From contig NZ_AP014862.1 of the NCBI RefSeq assembly GCF_002355475.1, positions 3,596,001 through 3,660,000 on the forward strand: DNA of 64,000 nt, given 5' to 3'. The translations under genes and the position numbers were made by a program. Positions 25,791 through 35,418 of this stretch are shown here, piece after piece. This DNA comes from Pseudomonas furukawaii (GTDB lineage Bacteria > Pseudomonadota > Gammaproteobacteria > Pseudomonadales > Pseudomonadaceae). Under the pieces are notes generated by a model, which was not told where the DNA came from, searched no databases, and saw only the letters and a list, made by a program, of their open reading frames with translations. Position 1 is the first letter of the stretch; every line of letters starts with the position of its first letter.

Positions 25791-27200
25791 TCAGTCCTCC
25801 ACCACCCAGGTGTCCTTGGTACCGCCGCCCTGGGACGAGTTCACCACCAGGGAGCCCTCGCGCAGCGCCACGCGGGTCAGTCCACCGGGCACCAGTCGGG
25901 TTTCACGGCCGGAGAGCACGAAGGGCCGCAGGTCGATGTGGCGTGGGGCGATGCCCTGCTCGACGAAGGTCGGGCAGGTGGACAGGCACAGGGTCGGCTG
26001 GGCGATATAGGCCTCCGGGCGGGCCTTGAGGCGCTCGCGGAAGGCCTCGATCTCCTTTGCGCTGGCGGCCGGTCCCACCAGCATGCCGTAGCCGCCGGAG
26101 CCCTGGGTTTCCTTGACCACCAGCTCGGGCAGGTGGGCCAGCACATGGGACAGGTCCTGCGGCTTGCGGCACTGCCAGGTGGGCACGTTCTTCAGGATGG
26201 GTTCCTCGTCCAGGTAGAAGCGGATCATGTCGCCGACATAGGGGTAGATGGACTTGTCGTCCGCCACGCCGGTGCCGATGGCGTTGGCCAGCACCACATT
26301 GCCGGCGCGGTAGGCGGCCAGCAGGCCGGGCACGCCGAGCATGGACTCCGGGTTGAACGCCAGGGGATCGAGGAAGGCGTCGTCCAGGCGCCGGTAGATC
26401 ACATCCACCGGCTGCGGGCCCGAGGTGGTGCGCATGAATACCCGGTCGTCGCGAACGAAGAGGTCGGCCCCCTCCACCAGTTCCACCCCCATCTCCCGGG
26501 CGAGGAAGGCGTGCTCGAAGTAGGCGCTGTTGAAGCGGCCCGGGGTGAGCACCACCACGGCGGGATTGTCCAGCGGGCTGGAGGTCTTGAGGGTATCCAG
26601 CAACAGGTTCGGGTAATGGTCGATGGGGGCGACGCGCTGGGCGGCGAACAGCTCGGGGAACAACCGCATCATCATCTTGCGGTCTTCCAGCATGTAGCTC
26701 ACGCCGCTGGGCGTGCGCAGGTTGTCCTCCAGCACGTAGTAGGTGCCATCGCCGTCGCGAACCAGGTCCACCCCCGCGATGTGGGCGTAGATGTCACGGT
26801 GCAGGTCCAGGCCCTGCATGGCGATCTGGTAGCCCTCATTTGCCAGCACCTGCTCGGCGGGGATGATCCCGGCCTTGATGATGCGCTGGTTGTGGTAGAG
26901 GTCGGCGAGAAACATGTTCAGCGCCTTCACGCGCTGGATGCAGCCCTTCTCCACCACCCGCCACTCGCTCATGGGAATGGCACGGGGAATGGTGTCGAAG
27001 GGAATCAGTCGCTCGGTCCCCTGGTCATCGCCATAGACGGTGAAGGTGATACCGGCGCGGTGGAACAGCAGGTCGGCCTCTCGTCGCCGCTGAGCCAGCA
27101 GTTCCTGGGGCGTGTCCGCCAGCCAGCGCGCGAATTCCCGGTAGTGCGGTCGGCATTCGCCACTCGCGTCATACATCTCGTCATAAAAAATGCGGGACAT
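25791..27200 (-). CDS. Circularly permuted ATP-grasp protein (type 2)
   Basis: 469 residues from ATG 27200 (MSRIFYDEMYD), preceded by AAGGAGTTAGGC. Family blocks include QRVKALNMFLADLYHNQ, VLEDNLRTPSGVSYMLEDRKM with the metal-binding Glu/Asn, and VVKETQGSGGYGMLVGP, the glycine-rich ATP-grasp loop. ATP-grasp enzymes join a carboxylate to an amine via acyl phosphate; this family is predicted to be a peptide ligase. It is the first gene of the four-gene Anbu cluster, so it probably sets the cluster's product. Confidence 0.93.
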   Translation of the reverse strand: MSRIFYDEMYDASGECRPHYREFARWLADTPQELLAQRRREADLLFHRAGITFTVYGDDQGTERLIPFDTIPRAIPMSEWRVVEKGCIQRVKALNMFLADLYHNQRIIKAGIIPAEQVLANEGYQIAMQGLDLHRDIYAHIAGVDLVRDGDGTYYVLEDNLRTPSGVSYMLEDRKMMMRLFPELFAAQRVAPIDHYPNLLLDTLKTSSPLDNPAVVVLTPGRFNSAYFEHAFLAREMGVELVEGADLFVRDDRVFMRTTSGPQPVDVIYRRLDDAFLDPLAFNPESMLGVPGLLAAYRAGNVVLANAIGTGVADDKSIYPYVGDMIRFYLDEEPILKNVPTWQCRKPQDLSHVLAHLPELVVKETQGSGGYGMLVGPAASAKEIEAFRERLKARPEAYIAQPTLCLSTCPTFVEQGIAPRHIDLRPFVLSGRETRLVPGGLTRVALREGSLVVNSSQGGGTKDTWVVED

Positions 27201-27651
27201 GCCTAACTCCTTGTCTCCACGGGCGATCACACCGTCGCAAGCGCCGTGCCATCGGAACAACTCCTTATCTTTCAGCCACTTGCATGACGACCTCGACGAT
27301 CGCGCCCCCAAATGGTGCAGCCTGGCGGACCGATGGCCTGGCGTCGCCCCGTTTGGCGGCGGTACTGGGTTCGAGGGCGCACGGTGGCGAAGCGTTCCCC
27401 CTTTCGCACCGGCAAGCCGGGAAGATTCAGTCTAGACCCGCGACACAAGGCCCCTTGGGCCCGATTGTTCTATGCATATGTTGCGATTTGGAATTCGCCC
27501 TATAACCAGATGGCCTATGGGAGACGAACGGCATCCACGCGCCATGGGTCGCCACTATCGGCCGGATAGCCAGGGCGTATTTCCAAGGTGCCGAACGCCT
27601 TCCATACTTGCCCAACCCAGTGCCTCCGCACCCTGCCATCGGAGGAATGCC
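27201..27651. other. Divergent intergenic region between the Anbu cluster and the peroxiredoxin gene
   Basis: 451 bases without a convincing gene. An AT-rich stretch around 27468-27510 (with ATGCATATG and a TATAAC hexamer) is the likely promoter zone of the peroxiredoxin. No clear regulator dyad or terminator was recognised. Confidence 0.45.
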
Positions 27652-28203
27652 ATGCTGACCGTTGGAGACCGACTGCCAGCGTTCGACCTGCTGGCCGTGG
27701 ACCAGGATTCGGAACACGCCCCAAGCCCCGAGACCGCGTTCAAGCGGCTGAACCAGGACAGCTTTCCCGGAAAATGGAAGGTGCTGTTCTTCTGGCCGAA
27801 GGACTTCACCTTCGTCTGCCCGACGGAGATCAAGGCCTACGGCGAGCTGCTGGAGCAGCTCAGCGACCGCAACACCCAGCTGATCGGCGCCTCCACCGAC
27901 AGCGAATTCGCCCACCTGGCCTGGCGCCGCAACCATCAGGAACTCAAGGGCCAGAGCTTTCCCTGGCTGGCGGATATCAAGCACGAACTGGCCGGCGCGC
28001 TAGGCATCATCGACCGCCAGGAGGGCGTGGCCCTGCGCGCCACCTTCATCATCGATACGCGCAATGTGATCCGCCACGTCTCGGTGAACGACCTCTCCGT
28101 CGGTCGCAACCCCCAGGAAACCCTGCGCCTGCTGGACGCCCTGCTCACCGAGGAACTCTGCCCCTGCAACTGGCACAAGGGCGAGGCGACTATCCACTTC
28201 TGA
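27652..28203 (+). CDS. AhpC/TSA-type peroxiredoxin
   Basis: 183 residues from ATG 27652, with GGAGGAATGCC as ribosome binding site. The peroxidatic cysteine is C56 in FTFVCPTEI, and C170/C172 in LCPCNWHKGE near the C-terminus are the likely resolving residues, a typical 2-Cys AhpC-like layout. It reduces H2O2 and organic peroxides in the cytoplasm; the electron donor (AhpF, AhpD or a thioredoxin) is not adjacent. It is followed by the ydcS-like gene after 200 bases, probably a separate unit. Confidence 0.92.
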   Translation: MLTVGDRLPAFDLLAVDQDSEHAPSPETAFKRLNQDSFPGKWKVLFFWPKDFTFVCPTEIKAYGELLEQLSDRNTQLIGASTDSEFAHLAWRRNHQELKGQSFPWLADIKHELAGALGIIDRQEGVALRATFIIDTRNVIRHVSVNDLSVGRNPQETLRLLDALLTEELCPCNWHKGEATIHF

Positions 28204-28403
28204 GTGTGTGAGCCCATTCACTCGCGAAACGCCGGCCTTGCGCCTGGAGGCCGGCTGCCAGGCCCCTTCCTTGTCAGCCCCTGGCCCCCGATCTACGCTG
28301 CTGAATGCGACCAGCGGTCAGTGCACCGCCCGCTGCGACGCGCCGCCAACGGCCAGCAGTCCCGCCGAACGGCTCCGCACGTTTCGTACACCAGGAGTCG
28401 AAC

Positions 28404-29555
28404 ATGCCCTCGTTCACACCCGCCTTTCTGTCGTTTGCCGTCAGCTGTGCCTGCCTCATCGCCTCGGCCCAGGCCGCCGAACCCCTCAAGCAACTGGGCG
28501 AGGGTGAAGGACAGGTGGATATCATCGCCTGGCCCGGCTACATCGAGCGGGGCGAGACAGACAAGAACTACGACTGGGTCACCGCGTTCGAGAAGGACAC
28601 CGGCTGCAAGGTCAACGTGAAGACCGCCGCCACCTCCGACGAGATGGTCAGCCTCATGGCCAAGGGCGGTTACGACCTGGTCACCGCCTCCGGCGACGCC
28701 TCGCTGCGCCTGATCTTCGGCAAGCGCGTACAACCCGTGAACATCGCCCTGATCCCCAACTGGAAGACAATTGACGAACGTCTCCAGGACGCCCCCTGGC
28801 ATACCGTGAATGGCCAGCACTACGGCACGCCCTACCAGTGGGGCCCGAACCTGCTGATGTACAACACCAAGCTCTTCGCCAAGGCCCCGGACAGCTGGGC
28901 CGCGGTCTTCGAGGAACAACAACTGGCCGACGGCAAGAGCAACAAGGGGCGGGTCCAGGCCTACGACGGCCCCATCTACATCGCCGACGCCGCCCTCTAC
29001 CTGAAGTCCACCAAGCCGGAACTGGGCATCCAGGATCCTTACCAGCTGAACGAGGAGCAGTACGCGGCCGTGCTCGACCTGCTGCGCAAACAGCACAGCC
29101 TGGTCCACCGCTACTGGCACGACGCGACCGTGCAGATGAGCGACTTCAAGAACGAAGGCGTGGCCGCCGCCAGCACCTGGGGCTACATGGCCAACACCCT
29201 CAAGGCCGAGGGCCAGCCCGTGGCCACCGTAGTGCCGAAGGAAGGCGTCACCGGGTGGGCCGACACCACCATGCTGCACGTGGACGCCAAGCACCCCAAC
29301 TGCGCCTACAAGTGGATGAACTGGTCCCTGGAGCCCAAGGTACAGGGCGACCTGGCCGCCTGGTTCGGCTCCCTGCCGGTGGTGGCCCAGGGCTGCTCGG
29401 CCAGCGAACTGCTGGGCCCCGCAGGCTGCGCCACCAATGGTTACGACCAGTTCGACAAGATCGCCTTCTGGAAGACCCCGGAGGCCCAGGGCGGAAAATT
29501 CGTGCCCTATAGCCGATGGACCCAGGACTACATCGCAATCATGGGAGGACGCTGA
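28404..29555 (+). CDS. ydcS: YdcS-like ABC substrate-binding protein (polyamine type)
   Basis: 383 residues from ATG 28404 (AGGAGTCGAAC upstream) with a signal peptide cleaved about residue 24 (ASAQA-AE). The mature protein has the spermidine/putrescine-binding fold (VDIIAWPGYIERG, GYDLVTASGDASLRLI, TPYQWGPNLLMYNTKLF). Length and gene order (SBP, ATPase, two permeases, aminobutyraldehyde dehydrogenase) match E. coli ydcSTUV-patD, so putrescine or a related amine is the likely ligand. E. coli YdcS is also reported to have polyhydroxybutyrate-related activity. Confidence 0.88.
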   Translation: MPSFTPAFLSFAVSCACLIASAQAAEPLKQLGEGEGQVDIIAWPGYIERGETDKNYDWVTAFEKDTGCKVNVKTAATSDEMVSLMAKGGYDLVTASGDASLRLIFGKRVQPVNIALIPNWKTIDERLQDAPWHTVNGQHYGTPYQWGPNLLMYNTKLFAKAPDSWAAVFEEQQLADGKSNKGRVQAYDGPIYIADAALYLKSTKPELGIQDPYQLNEEQYAAVLDLLRKQHSLVHRYWHDATVQMSDFKNEGVAAASTWGYMANTLKAEGQPVATVVPKEGVTGWADTTMLHVDAKHPNCAYKWMNWSLEPKVQGDLAAWFGSLPVVAQGCSASELLGPAGCATNGYDQFDKIAFWKTPEAQGGKFVPYSRWTQDYIAIMGGR

Positions 29556-29690
29556 GCCGGCTGCGCGCCCCGAGGGCGTCGTTGCGTCCTCGCTCGACGC
29601 TCGCCTACCAACAGGTATGTCTCGCGTCTCGCTGCGGGGCGCCTAGCCCTCGGGACGCTCGCTCGGCTCGGTGCAACGCTCGAACAGTCA

Positions 29691-29726
29691 CCCCTCTCCC
29701 TCCGGGAGAGGGGCCGGGGGAGAGGG
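29691..29726 (+). repeat. CT/GA-rich palindromic repeat, copy 1
   Basis: A perfect 10-base stem CCCCTCTCCC / GGGAGAGGGG (loop TCC) is followed by CCGGGGGAGAGGG. The same element, in reverse orientation, lies at 54146-54184. It sits in the unusually long 225-base gap between ydcS-like and ydcT-like genes, where its hairpin may attenuate transcription. Confidence 0.6.
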
Positions 29727-29780
29727 AAGCCGGGGGCCGCGCGCTCCCCGGCGCCCTTCGAAACCAATGCGGAGTTGCAC

Positions 29781-30791
29781 ATGACCACAGCCGTGCAGTT
29801 CACCGATGTCTGCCGCCACTACGGCGATGTGAAGGCCGTGGACCGGGTATCCATCGAGATCCGCGACGGCGAGTTCTTCTCCATGCTCGGGCCTTCGGGC
29901 TCGGGCAAGACCACCTGCCTGCGCCTGATCGCCGGATTCGAGCAACCCACCTCCGGCTCCATCCGCATCCACGGCGAGGAAGCCGCCGGGCTGCCGCCCT
30001 ATGAGCGGGACGTGAACACCGTGTTCCAGGACTACGCGCTGTTCCCCCACATGAACGTGCGGGACAACGTCGCCTACGGCCTCAAGGTGAAGGGCGTCGC
30101 CCGCGCCGAGCGCCTCCAGCGCGCCGAGGAGGCCCTGGCCATGGTGGCCCTGCCGGGCTACGGCGAGCGCAAGCCGGCGCAGTTGTCCGGCGGCCAGCGC
30201 CAGCGGGTCGCCCTGGCCCGCGCCCTGGTTAACCGTCCGCGCGTGCTGCTGCTGGACGAACCCCTGGGCGCGCTGGACCTCAAGCTGCGGGAGCAGATGC
30301 AGAGCGAGCTGAAGAAGCTGCAGCGCCAGCTGGGCATCACCTTCATCTTCGTCACCCACGATCAGGGCGAGGCACTGTCCATGTCCGACCGCGTGGCCGT
30401 GTTCAACAAGGGCCGCATCGAGCAGGTGGACAGCCCGCAGAACCTCTACCGCCAGCCCCGCACCCGCTTCGTCGCCGAGTTCGTCGGCACGGCCAACGTG
30501 CTCCACGGCGAGCTGGCCCGACAGCTCACCGGCAACGCCGCCGCGTTCTCCCTGCGCCCGGAGCACCTGCGCTTCGGCACGGCGAGCGACGACGAATTGC
30601 AGGTGGAAGGCATCCTCCACGACGTGCAGTACCTGGGCGCCAGCAGCCGCTACGAAGTCCACCTCGACGGCGGCGAGCGCCTGGCGGTCAGCCTGCCCAA
30701 CGGCGAGCGCCTCGACGGCGCCCGTCCCGAGCCCGGCCAGCGGGTGCGGGCCTGCTGGCCCCGCAGCGCCATGGTCGCCCTCAGCGAGTAG
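29781..30791 (+). CDS. ydcT: YdcT-like ABC transporter ATPase (polyamine type)
   Basis: 336 residues from ATG 29781 with GGAG six bases upstream; a TTG two codons earlier is less likely. Walker A GPSGSGKTT, Q-loop NTVFQDYALFPHM, signature LSGGQRQRVALARAL and Walker B DEPLGALD are complete. The C-terminus is a TOBE domain (about 245-335; FSLRPEHLRF), as in PotA-type proteins. It powers import by the two following permeases, and three bases separate it from the first. Confidence 0.92.
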   Translation: MTTAVQFTDVCRHYGDVKAVDRVSIEIRDGEFFSMLGPSGSGKTTCLRLIAGFEQPTSGSIRIHGEEAAGLPPYERDVNTVFQDYALFPHMNVRDNVAYGLKVKGVARAERLQRAEEALAMVALPGYGERKPAQLSGGQRQRVALARALVNRPRVLLLDEPLGALDLKLREQMQSELKKLQRQLGITFIFVTHDQGEALSMSDRVAVFNKGRIEQVDSPQNLYRQPRTRFVAEFVGTANVLHGELARQLTGNAAAFSLRPEHLRFGTASDDELQVEGILHDVQYLGASSRYEVHLDGGERLAVSLPNGERLDGARPEPGQRVRACWPRSAMVALSE

Positions 30792-30794
30792 CCC

Positions 30795-31733
30795 ATGGAC
30801 GCCGTCATCATCCGTCGCCCGACGGGCCCCATGAGGGGGTTGTCCAGCTTCCTCTACCGGCGCTCCACCCTCTACCTGCTGCTGCTCCTGACGCCGCCCC
30901 TGCTCTGGTTCGGCGTGGTCTACGTCGGCTCGCTCTTCGCCCTGCTCTGGCAGAGCTTCTACACCTTCGACGACTTCACCATGGCGGTGACGCCCGACCT
31001 GACCCTGGCCAACTACCAGGCCCTGTTCAACCCCGCCAACTACGACATCATCCTGCGCACCCTGAGCATGGCCGTGGTGGTCAGCCTGGCCAGCGCGGTG
31101 CTGGCCTTCCCCATCGCTTACTACATGGCGCGCTACGCCTCGCCCCGCGAAAAGGCCTTCTTCTACATCGCGGTGATGCTGCCCATGTGGGCCAGCTACA
31201 TCGTCAAGGCCTACGCCTGGACCGTGATCCTGGCCAAGGGCGGGCTGCTCTACTGGCTGATCCAGAGGCTGCACCTGGAGGGCCTGCTGAACCTGCTGCT
31301 GGGCCTGCCCGGCATCGGCGGCAACACCCTGTCCACCTCGCACCTGGGACGCTTCCTGGTGTTCACCTACATCTGGCTGCCCTTCATGATCCTGCCGATC
31401 CAGGCGTCCCTGGAGCGCCTGCCGCCCTCGCTGCTGCAAGCCTCCGCCGACCTGGGCGCCCGCCCCCGGCAGACCTTCTTCCAGGTGATCCTGCCCCTGG
31501 CCTTCCCGGGGGTCGTGGCCGGCTCCATCTTCACCTTCAGCCTGACCCTCGGCGACTTCATCATCCCGCAACTGGTAGGCCCCAGCGGTCTGTTCATCGG
31601 CACCATGGTCTACGTCCAGCAAGGCTCGGTGGGCAACATCCCCCTGGCGGCGGCCTTCACCCTGGTGCCCATCCTGCTCATCGCCCTCTACCTCACCCTC
31701 GCCCGCCGGCTGGGAGCCTTCGATGCACTCTGA
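30795..31733 (+). CDS. ydcU: YdcU-like ABC permease (PotB type)
   Basis: 312 residues with six predicted transmembrane segments. The polyamine-permease features [21 protein letters not shown] and the EAA loop [27 protein letters not shown] are present. It overlaps the next permease gene by 11 bases, so the two are translationally coupled. Confidence 0.92.
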   Translation: MDAVIIRRPTGPMRGLSSFLYRRSTLYLLLLLTPPLLWFGVVYVGSLFALLWQSFYTFDDFTMAVTPDLTLANYQALFNPANYDIILRTLSMAVVVSLASAVLAFPIAYYMARYASPREKAFFYIAVMLPMWASYIVKAYAWTVILAKGGLLYWLIQRLHLEGLLNLLLGLPGIGGNTLSTSHLGRFLVFTYIWLPFMILPIQASLERLPPSLLQASADLGARPRQTFFQVILPLAFPGVVAGSIFTFSLTLGDFIIPQLVGPSGLFIGTMVYVQQGSVGNIPLAAAFTLVPILLIALYLTLARRLGAFDAL

Positions 31734-32529
31734 GCGAGCGGCCTGGGGCCTGCGCCTGGCGGCCTGGGGCGGGCTGGTGTTCCTGCATTTCCCGATCCTG
31801 GTGATCCTGCTCTACGCCTTCAACACCGAGGAATCGGCCTACAGTTTTCCGCTCAAGGGCTTCACCCTGGAATGGTTCGCCGTGGTGGGCGGCCGCGAGG
31901 ACGTGCTGCAAGCCATCGTCCTGTCCCTCAAGATCGCCTGCCTGGCCACCGCCATCGCCATGGTCCTGGGCACCCTGGCAGCGGCGGCGCTCTACCGCCG
32001 CAGCTTCTTCGGCAAGGAGAGCATCACCCTGATGCTGATCCTGCCCATCGCCCTGCCCGGCATCATCACCGGCATCGCCCTGCTCTCGGCCTTCAAGACC
32101 CTGGGCATAGACCCGGGCTTCTTCACCATCGTCGTCGGCCACGCCACCTTCTGCGTGGTGATCGTCTACAACAACGTCATCGCGCGCTTTCGCCGTACCT
32201 CCCAGAGCCTGATCGAAGCCTCCATGGACCTGGGCGCCGACGGCTGGCAGACCTTCCGCTACATCATCCTGCCGAACATCGCCACGGCGCTGCTGGCGGG
32301 CGGCATGCTGGCCTTCGCGCTGTCTTTCGACGAAATCATCGTGACCACCTTCACCGCCGGCCATGAACAGACCCTGCCCCTCTGGCTGCTCAGCCAGCTC
32401 AGCCGCCCGCGCGATGTGCCGGTGACCAACGTGGTGGCCCTGCTGGTGATGCTGGCCACCATGCTGCCCATCCTCGGCGCCTACTACCTGACGCGGGGCA
32501 CCGAGACCGTGGCGGGCGGCGGCAAATGA
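31723..32529 (+). CDS. ydcV: YdcV-like ABC permease (PotC type)
   Basis: 268 residues with six predicted transmembrane segments and the EAA loop [24 protein letters not shown]. Together with the preceding permease it forms the membrane channel. A 70-base gap with a weak hairpin separates it from the patD-like gene. Confidence 0.92.
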   Translation: MHSERAAWGLRLAAWGGLVFLHFPILVILLYAFNTEESAYSFPLKGFTLEWFAVVGGREDVLQAIVLSLKIACLATAIAMVLGTLAAAALYRRSFFGKESITLMLILPIALPGIITGIALLSAFKTLGIDPGFFTIVVGHATFCVVIVYNNVIARFRRTSQSLIEASMDLGADGWQTFRYIILPNIATALLAGGMLAFALSFDEIIVTTFTAGHEQTLPLWLLSQLSRPRDVPVTNVVALLVMLATMLPILGAYYLTRGTETVAGGGK

Positions 32530-32599
32530 AAACACTCCCGCAGAGCCCCCTTCCCCAGATGGAAGAAGGGCCGAATGGCATTCGACCGAGGACCCCACC

Positions 32600-34024
32600 A
32601 TGCAAACCCAACTGCTGATCAACGGCCAGTTCGTCGCCGGCGAAGGCCCGGCCTTGGACGTGCTCAACCCTGCCACCGGCGCCGTGCTGGTGCAGATCCC
32701 GGAAGCCGGAGAAAGCCAGGTGGATGCCGCCGTGCGCGCCGCCGACGCCGCCTTCGAAGGCTGGGCGCGGACTTCGCCAAGGGACCGCGCCACCCTGCTG
32801 CTGCGCCTGGCGGACCGCATCGAGGCCCACGCCGAAGAATTCGCCCGGCTGGAGTCGGACAACTGCGGCAAGCCCTACGCCGCCGCCCTCAATGACGAGA
32901 TCCCGGCCGTGGCCGACGTGTTCCGCTTCTTCGCCGGCGCCAGCCGTTGCCTCACCGGCTCCGCCGCCGGCGAATACCTGCCGGGCTTCACCTCCATGAT
33001 CCGCCGCGACCCGGTGGGCGTGATCGCCTCCATCGCGCCCTGGAACTACCCGCTGATGATGGCCGCCTGGAAACTGGCCCCGGCGCTGGCCGCCGGCAAT
33101 ACCGTGGTGCTCAAGCCCTCGGAGCAGACGCCGCTCACCGCCCTGCGCCTGGCGGAGTTCATCGCCGAACTCTTCCCGGCCGGCGTGGCCAACATCGTCC
33201 TCGGCCGGGGTCCCAGCGTCGGCAGTCCGCTGGTGTCCCACCCGCTGGTGCGCATGGTCTCCCTCACCGGCTCGGTGGGCACCGGCAAGGCCATCATCCG
33301 CAGCGCCGCCGACAGCGTGAAACGCACCCACATGGAACTGGGCGGCAAGGCACCGGTAATCGTCTTCGACGACGCCGACCTGGCCGACGTGGTGGCCGGC
33401 ATCCGCACCTTCGGCTTCTACAACGCCGGGCAGGACTGCACCGCCGCCTGCCGCATCTACGCCGGCCGGAAGATCTACGACAACTTCGTGGCCGACCTGG
33501 CCAGCGCGGTATCCAGCCTGAAGACCGGCCTGCAACAGGACCCGGCAACCGAGCTCGGCCCGCTGATCACCCAGGCGCAGCGGGATCGCGTGGCGGGCTT
33601 CGTCGAACGGGCCGGCGCCCTGCCCCATGTCCAGATCGCCACGGGCGGCAAGCCCGTGGCCGGCAGCGGCTTCTTCTACGAACCCACCGTGGTGGCCCAT
33701 GCGAAACAGGACGACGAGATCGTGCAGCGGGAAGTCTTCGGCCCGGTGGTGACGGTGACGCCCTTCAGCGAGGTGGACGAGGCCGTGCGCTGGGCCAACG
33801 ACTCCGACTATGGCCTGGCCTCATCGGTCTGGACCCGCGACGTGGGCCGCGCCGCCGCCGTCGCCTCGCGCCTGCAGTACGGCTGCACCTGGATCAACAC
33901 CCACTTCATGCTCACCAACGAAATGCCCCACGGCGGCTTCAAGCAGTCCGGCTATGGCAAGGACCTGTCCATGTACGGCCTGGAGGATTACACCGTGGTG
34001 CGGCACGTGATGATCCGGCATTGA
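32600..34024 (+). CDS. patD: Gamma-aminobutyraldehyde dehydrogenase-like aldehyde dehydrogenase (PatD)
   Basis: 474 residues, the same length as E. coli PatD. Catalytic residues of the aldehyde dehydrogenase fold are E246 in MELGGKAP and nucleophile C280 in [22 protein letters not shown] and LTGSVGTGK belong to the NAD site. It oxidises 4-aminobutyraldehyde to GABA, the second step of putrescine degradation. It ends the ydcSTUV-patD-like cluster and is followed by a REPIN pair. Confidence 0.9.
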   Translation: MQTQLLINGQFVAGEGPALDVLNPATGAVLVQIPEAGESQVDAAVRAADAAFEGWARTSPRDRATLLLRLADRIEAHAEEFARLESDNCGKPYAAALNDEIPAVADVFRFFAGASRCLTGSAAGEYLPGFTSMIRRDPVGVIASIAPWNYPLMMAAWKLAPALAAGNTVVLKPSEQTPLTALRLAEFIAELFPAGVANIVLGRGPSVGSPLVSHPLVRMVSLTGSVGTGKAIIRSAADSVKRTHMELGGKAPVIVFDDADLADVVAGIRTFGFYNAGQDCTAACRIYAGRKIYDNFVADLASAVSSLKTGLQQDPATELGPLITQAQRDRVAGFVERAGALPHVQIATGGKPVAGSGFFYEPTVVAHAKQDDEIVQREVFGPVVTVTPFSEVDEAVRWANDSDYGLASSVWTRDVGRAAAVASRLQYGCTWINTHFMLTNEMPHGGFKQSGYGKDLSMYGLEDYTVVRHVMIRH

Positions 34025-34063
34025 CCGCCCCCTTCGCGGGCACGAATCGACAGGGTGCACCCT

Positions 34064-34204
34064 GTAGGAGCCGGCTTGCCGGCGAATGGCGCGGATCGAT
34101 TCGCGGGCAAGCCCGCTCCCACGGCGAATCGACAGGGCGCACCCTGTAGGAGCCGGCTTGCCGGCGAACGGCGCGGACCGGTTCGCGGGCAAGCCCGCTC
34201 CTAG
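34064..34204. repeat. Two tandem REPIN elements, the second reaching into the next gene's stop codon
   Basis: Units 34064-34122 and 34146-34204 repeat with a period of 82 bases, and the flank GAATCGACAGGG...CACCCT is repeated too, so the whole 82-base block was duplicated. Each is GTAGGAGCCGGCTTGCCGGC...GGGCAAGCCCGCTCC(T/C)A. They differ from the 16.7-kb array in the right REP (GGGCAAGCCC versus GAGCAAGCTC), so two REP subfamilies coexist. The last bases supply the stop codon of the gene on the minus strand. Confidence 0.9.
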
Positions 34205-34905
34205 AAAGCGAGGTCCAGCCAGCGCCGGTAGAAGCCCTCGGCCACCTGGTTCAGCGCCCTCACCTTGCGTGGCAGGTCGTCGAGCATCCTCGCGATGCCC
34301 TGCTGGCTGGGCTGGGTCTCGTCCAGCAGGTGGGCCCAGTCGGTGAGCCAGACACGCACCAGTTCCTCGGTCATCTCCGGATGCCCCTGCAGGGCCAGCA
34401 CCCTGTCGCCCCAGGAGAAGCCCTGGTTGGGGCACCAGGGGCTGTCCATCAGCCACTGGGCACCCTCGGGCAGATCGAAGGTGTCGCCGTGCCACTGGAA
34501 AATGGAGAACTCCCGGGGCAGATGCGCCATCCAGGGGTTGTCGGTGGCCAGGGCGCGCTTCTCCAGCGGCTGCCAGCCGACCTCGGTGTAGGGCATGCGA
34601 TGGACCGGCGCGTCCAGGGCGCGGGCCAGCAGTTGGCCCCCCAGGCAATGGCCGATCAGGGGCACGTCGCGGGCGATGAAGTGCTTCAGTGCGTCGACCT
34701 CCGCCCCGATCCAGGGCAAGGGGTCGTTCACGCTCATGGGCCCACCCATGATGGCCACGGCCTTGGGGCGGTCCAGGTCATAGCCGTCCAGCTCGCCCAG
34801 GTCCGTCCGCAGCACGGTGAAGTCGCGCTGCTCGCGGTCCAGGACGGTCGCCAGGTGGCCGGGTGGGCAGAAATCCACGTGGGTGAGAATCAGGATATCG
34901 GTCAT
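34201..34905 (-). CDS. Class I glutamine amidotransferase-like protein
   Basis: 234 residues from ATG 34905 (MTDILILTHVDF) with GGAGACG upstream. Nucleophile C87 lies in IGHCLGGQ, with a QWHGDTF block and the catalytic His/Glu in LQGHPEM. It is of the GMP-synthase-glutaminase-like type without a synthetase domain, so it probably cleaves a glutamine or gamma-glutamyl amide; the substrate is unknown. The TAG stop lies within the end of a REPIN, and the last codons read DLAF just before it. It is not close to the amidotransferase at 3784-4503 in sequence. Confidence 0.86.
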   Translation of the reverse strand: MTDILILTHVDFCPPGHLATVLDREQRDFTVLRTDLGELDGYDLDRPKAVAIMGGPMSVNDPLPWIGAEVDALKHFIARDVPLIGHCLGGQLLARALDAPVHRMPYTEVGWQPLEKRALATDNPWMAHLPREFSIFQWHGDTFDLPEGAQWLMDSPWCPNQGFSWGDRVLALQGHPEMTEELVRVWLTDWAHLLDETQPSQQGIARMLDDLPRKVRALNQVAEGFYRRWLDLAF

Positions 34906-35076
34906 GGGGTCGTCTCCGTTGGCGGAGTCTGAGGCAAAGGCCATGCCGAGGTCGAGTACCGGAAATCCGGGGGTTTGCAGGGAATCCACGGCCGGTGCGG
35001 GGAAGGAAAAGTCAGCCGGGACTGTGACGGGAATGCCCGGTTCGCGACGGACGCGCCGCCGCGAACCGCAAGGGCT

Positions 35077-35418
35077 TCAGGGTTGCTTGGCGGGAATTTC
35101 CTGGGTCACGCCCCAGCCGTCCAGCACCCCACCCAGGGGCACCACCAGGGCCTCCAGGTCATGCTCGAAATCACCGATGCCCGCGTGGGTGGCATACATC
35201 ACCTTGCTCACCTGCAGGTGCCAGGCCCCATCGGCACGGACCGACACCTGGGCATTCAAGGACTCGCCGCGAAAATTCCGCGCCGCCATTCGTGCCCGGT
35301 CCTCGTCGGGGAAAATGGCGTAGAACTCGATCGGATGGACCCGGGCGAAATCGAAACCACCCTCTTTCATGCGGCGCAACAGATTGGTACTGACATCATC
35401 GTGGAAGGCTGTGCTCAT
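35077..35418 (-). CDS. rraB: RraB-like ribonuclease E inhibitor family protein
   Basis: 113 residues with a strong ribosome binding site (GAGGAGGTCG). The N-terminal helix TNLLRRMKEGGFDF, VHPIEFYAIFPDE and the C-terminal DGWGVTQEIP correspond to the RraB fold; E. coli RraB ends with YDGWGTYFE. RraB proteins bind RNase E and change the spectrum of mRNAs it cleaves. The Pseudomonas form is shorter and lacks the long acidic tail of the E. coli protein, so function is inferred. It is a single gene. Confidence 0.75.
   Translation of the reverse strand: MSTAFHDDVSTNLLRRMKEGGFDFARVHPIEFYAIFPDEDRARMAARNFRGESLNAQVSVRADGAWHLQVSKVMYATHAGIGDFEHDLEALVVPLGGVLDGWGVTQEIPAKQP

Noticed and set aside
27480-27510. 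OxyR or sigma-70 site before the peroxiredoxin
   Set aside because: TATAAC is present, but no good -35 at 16-18 bases and no ATAG-spaced OxyR pattern.
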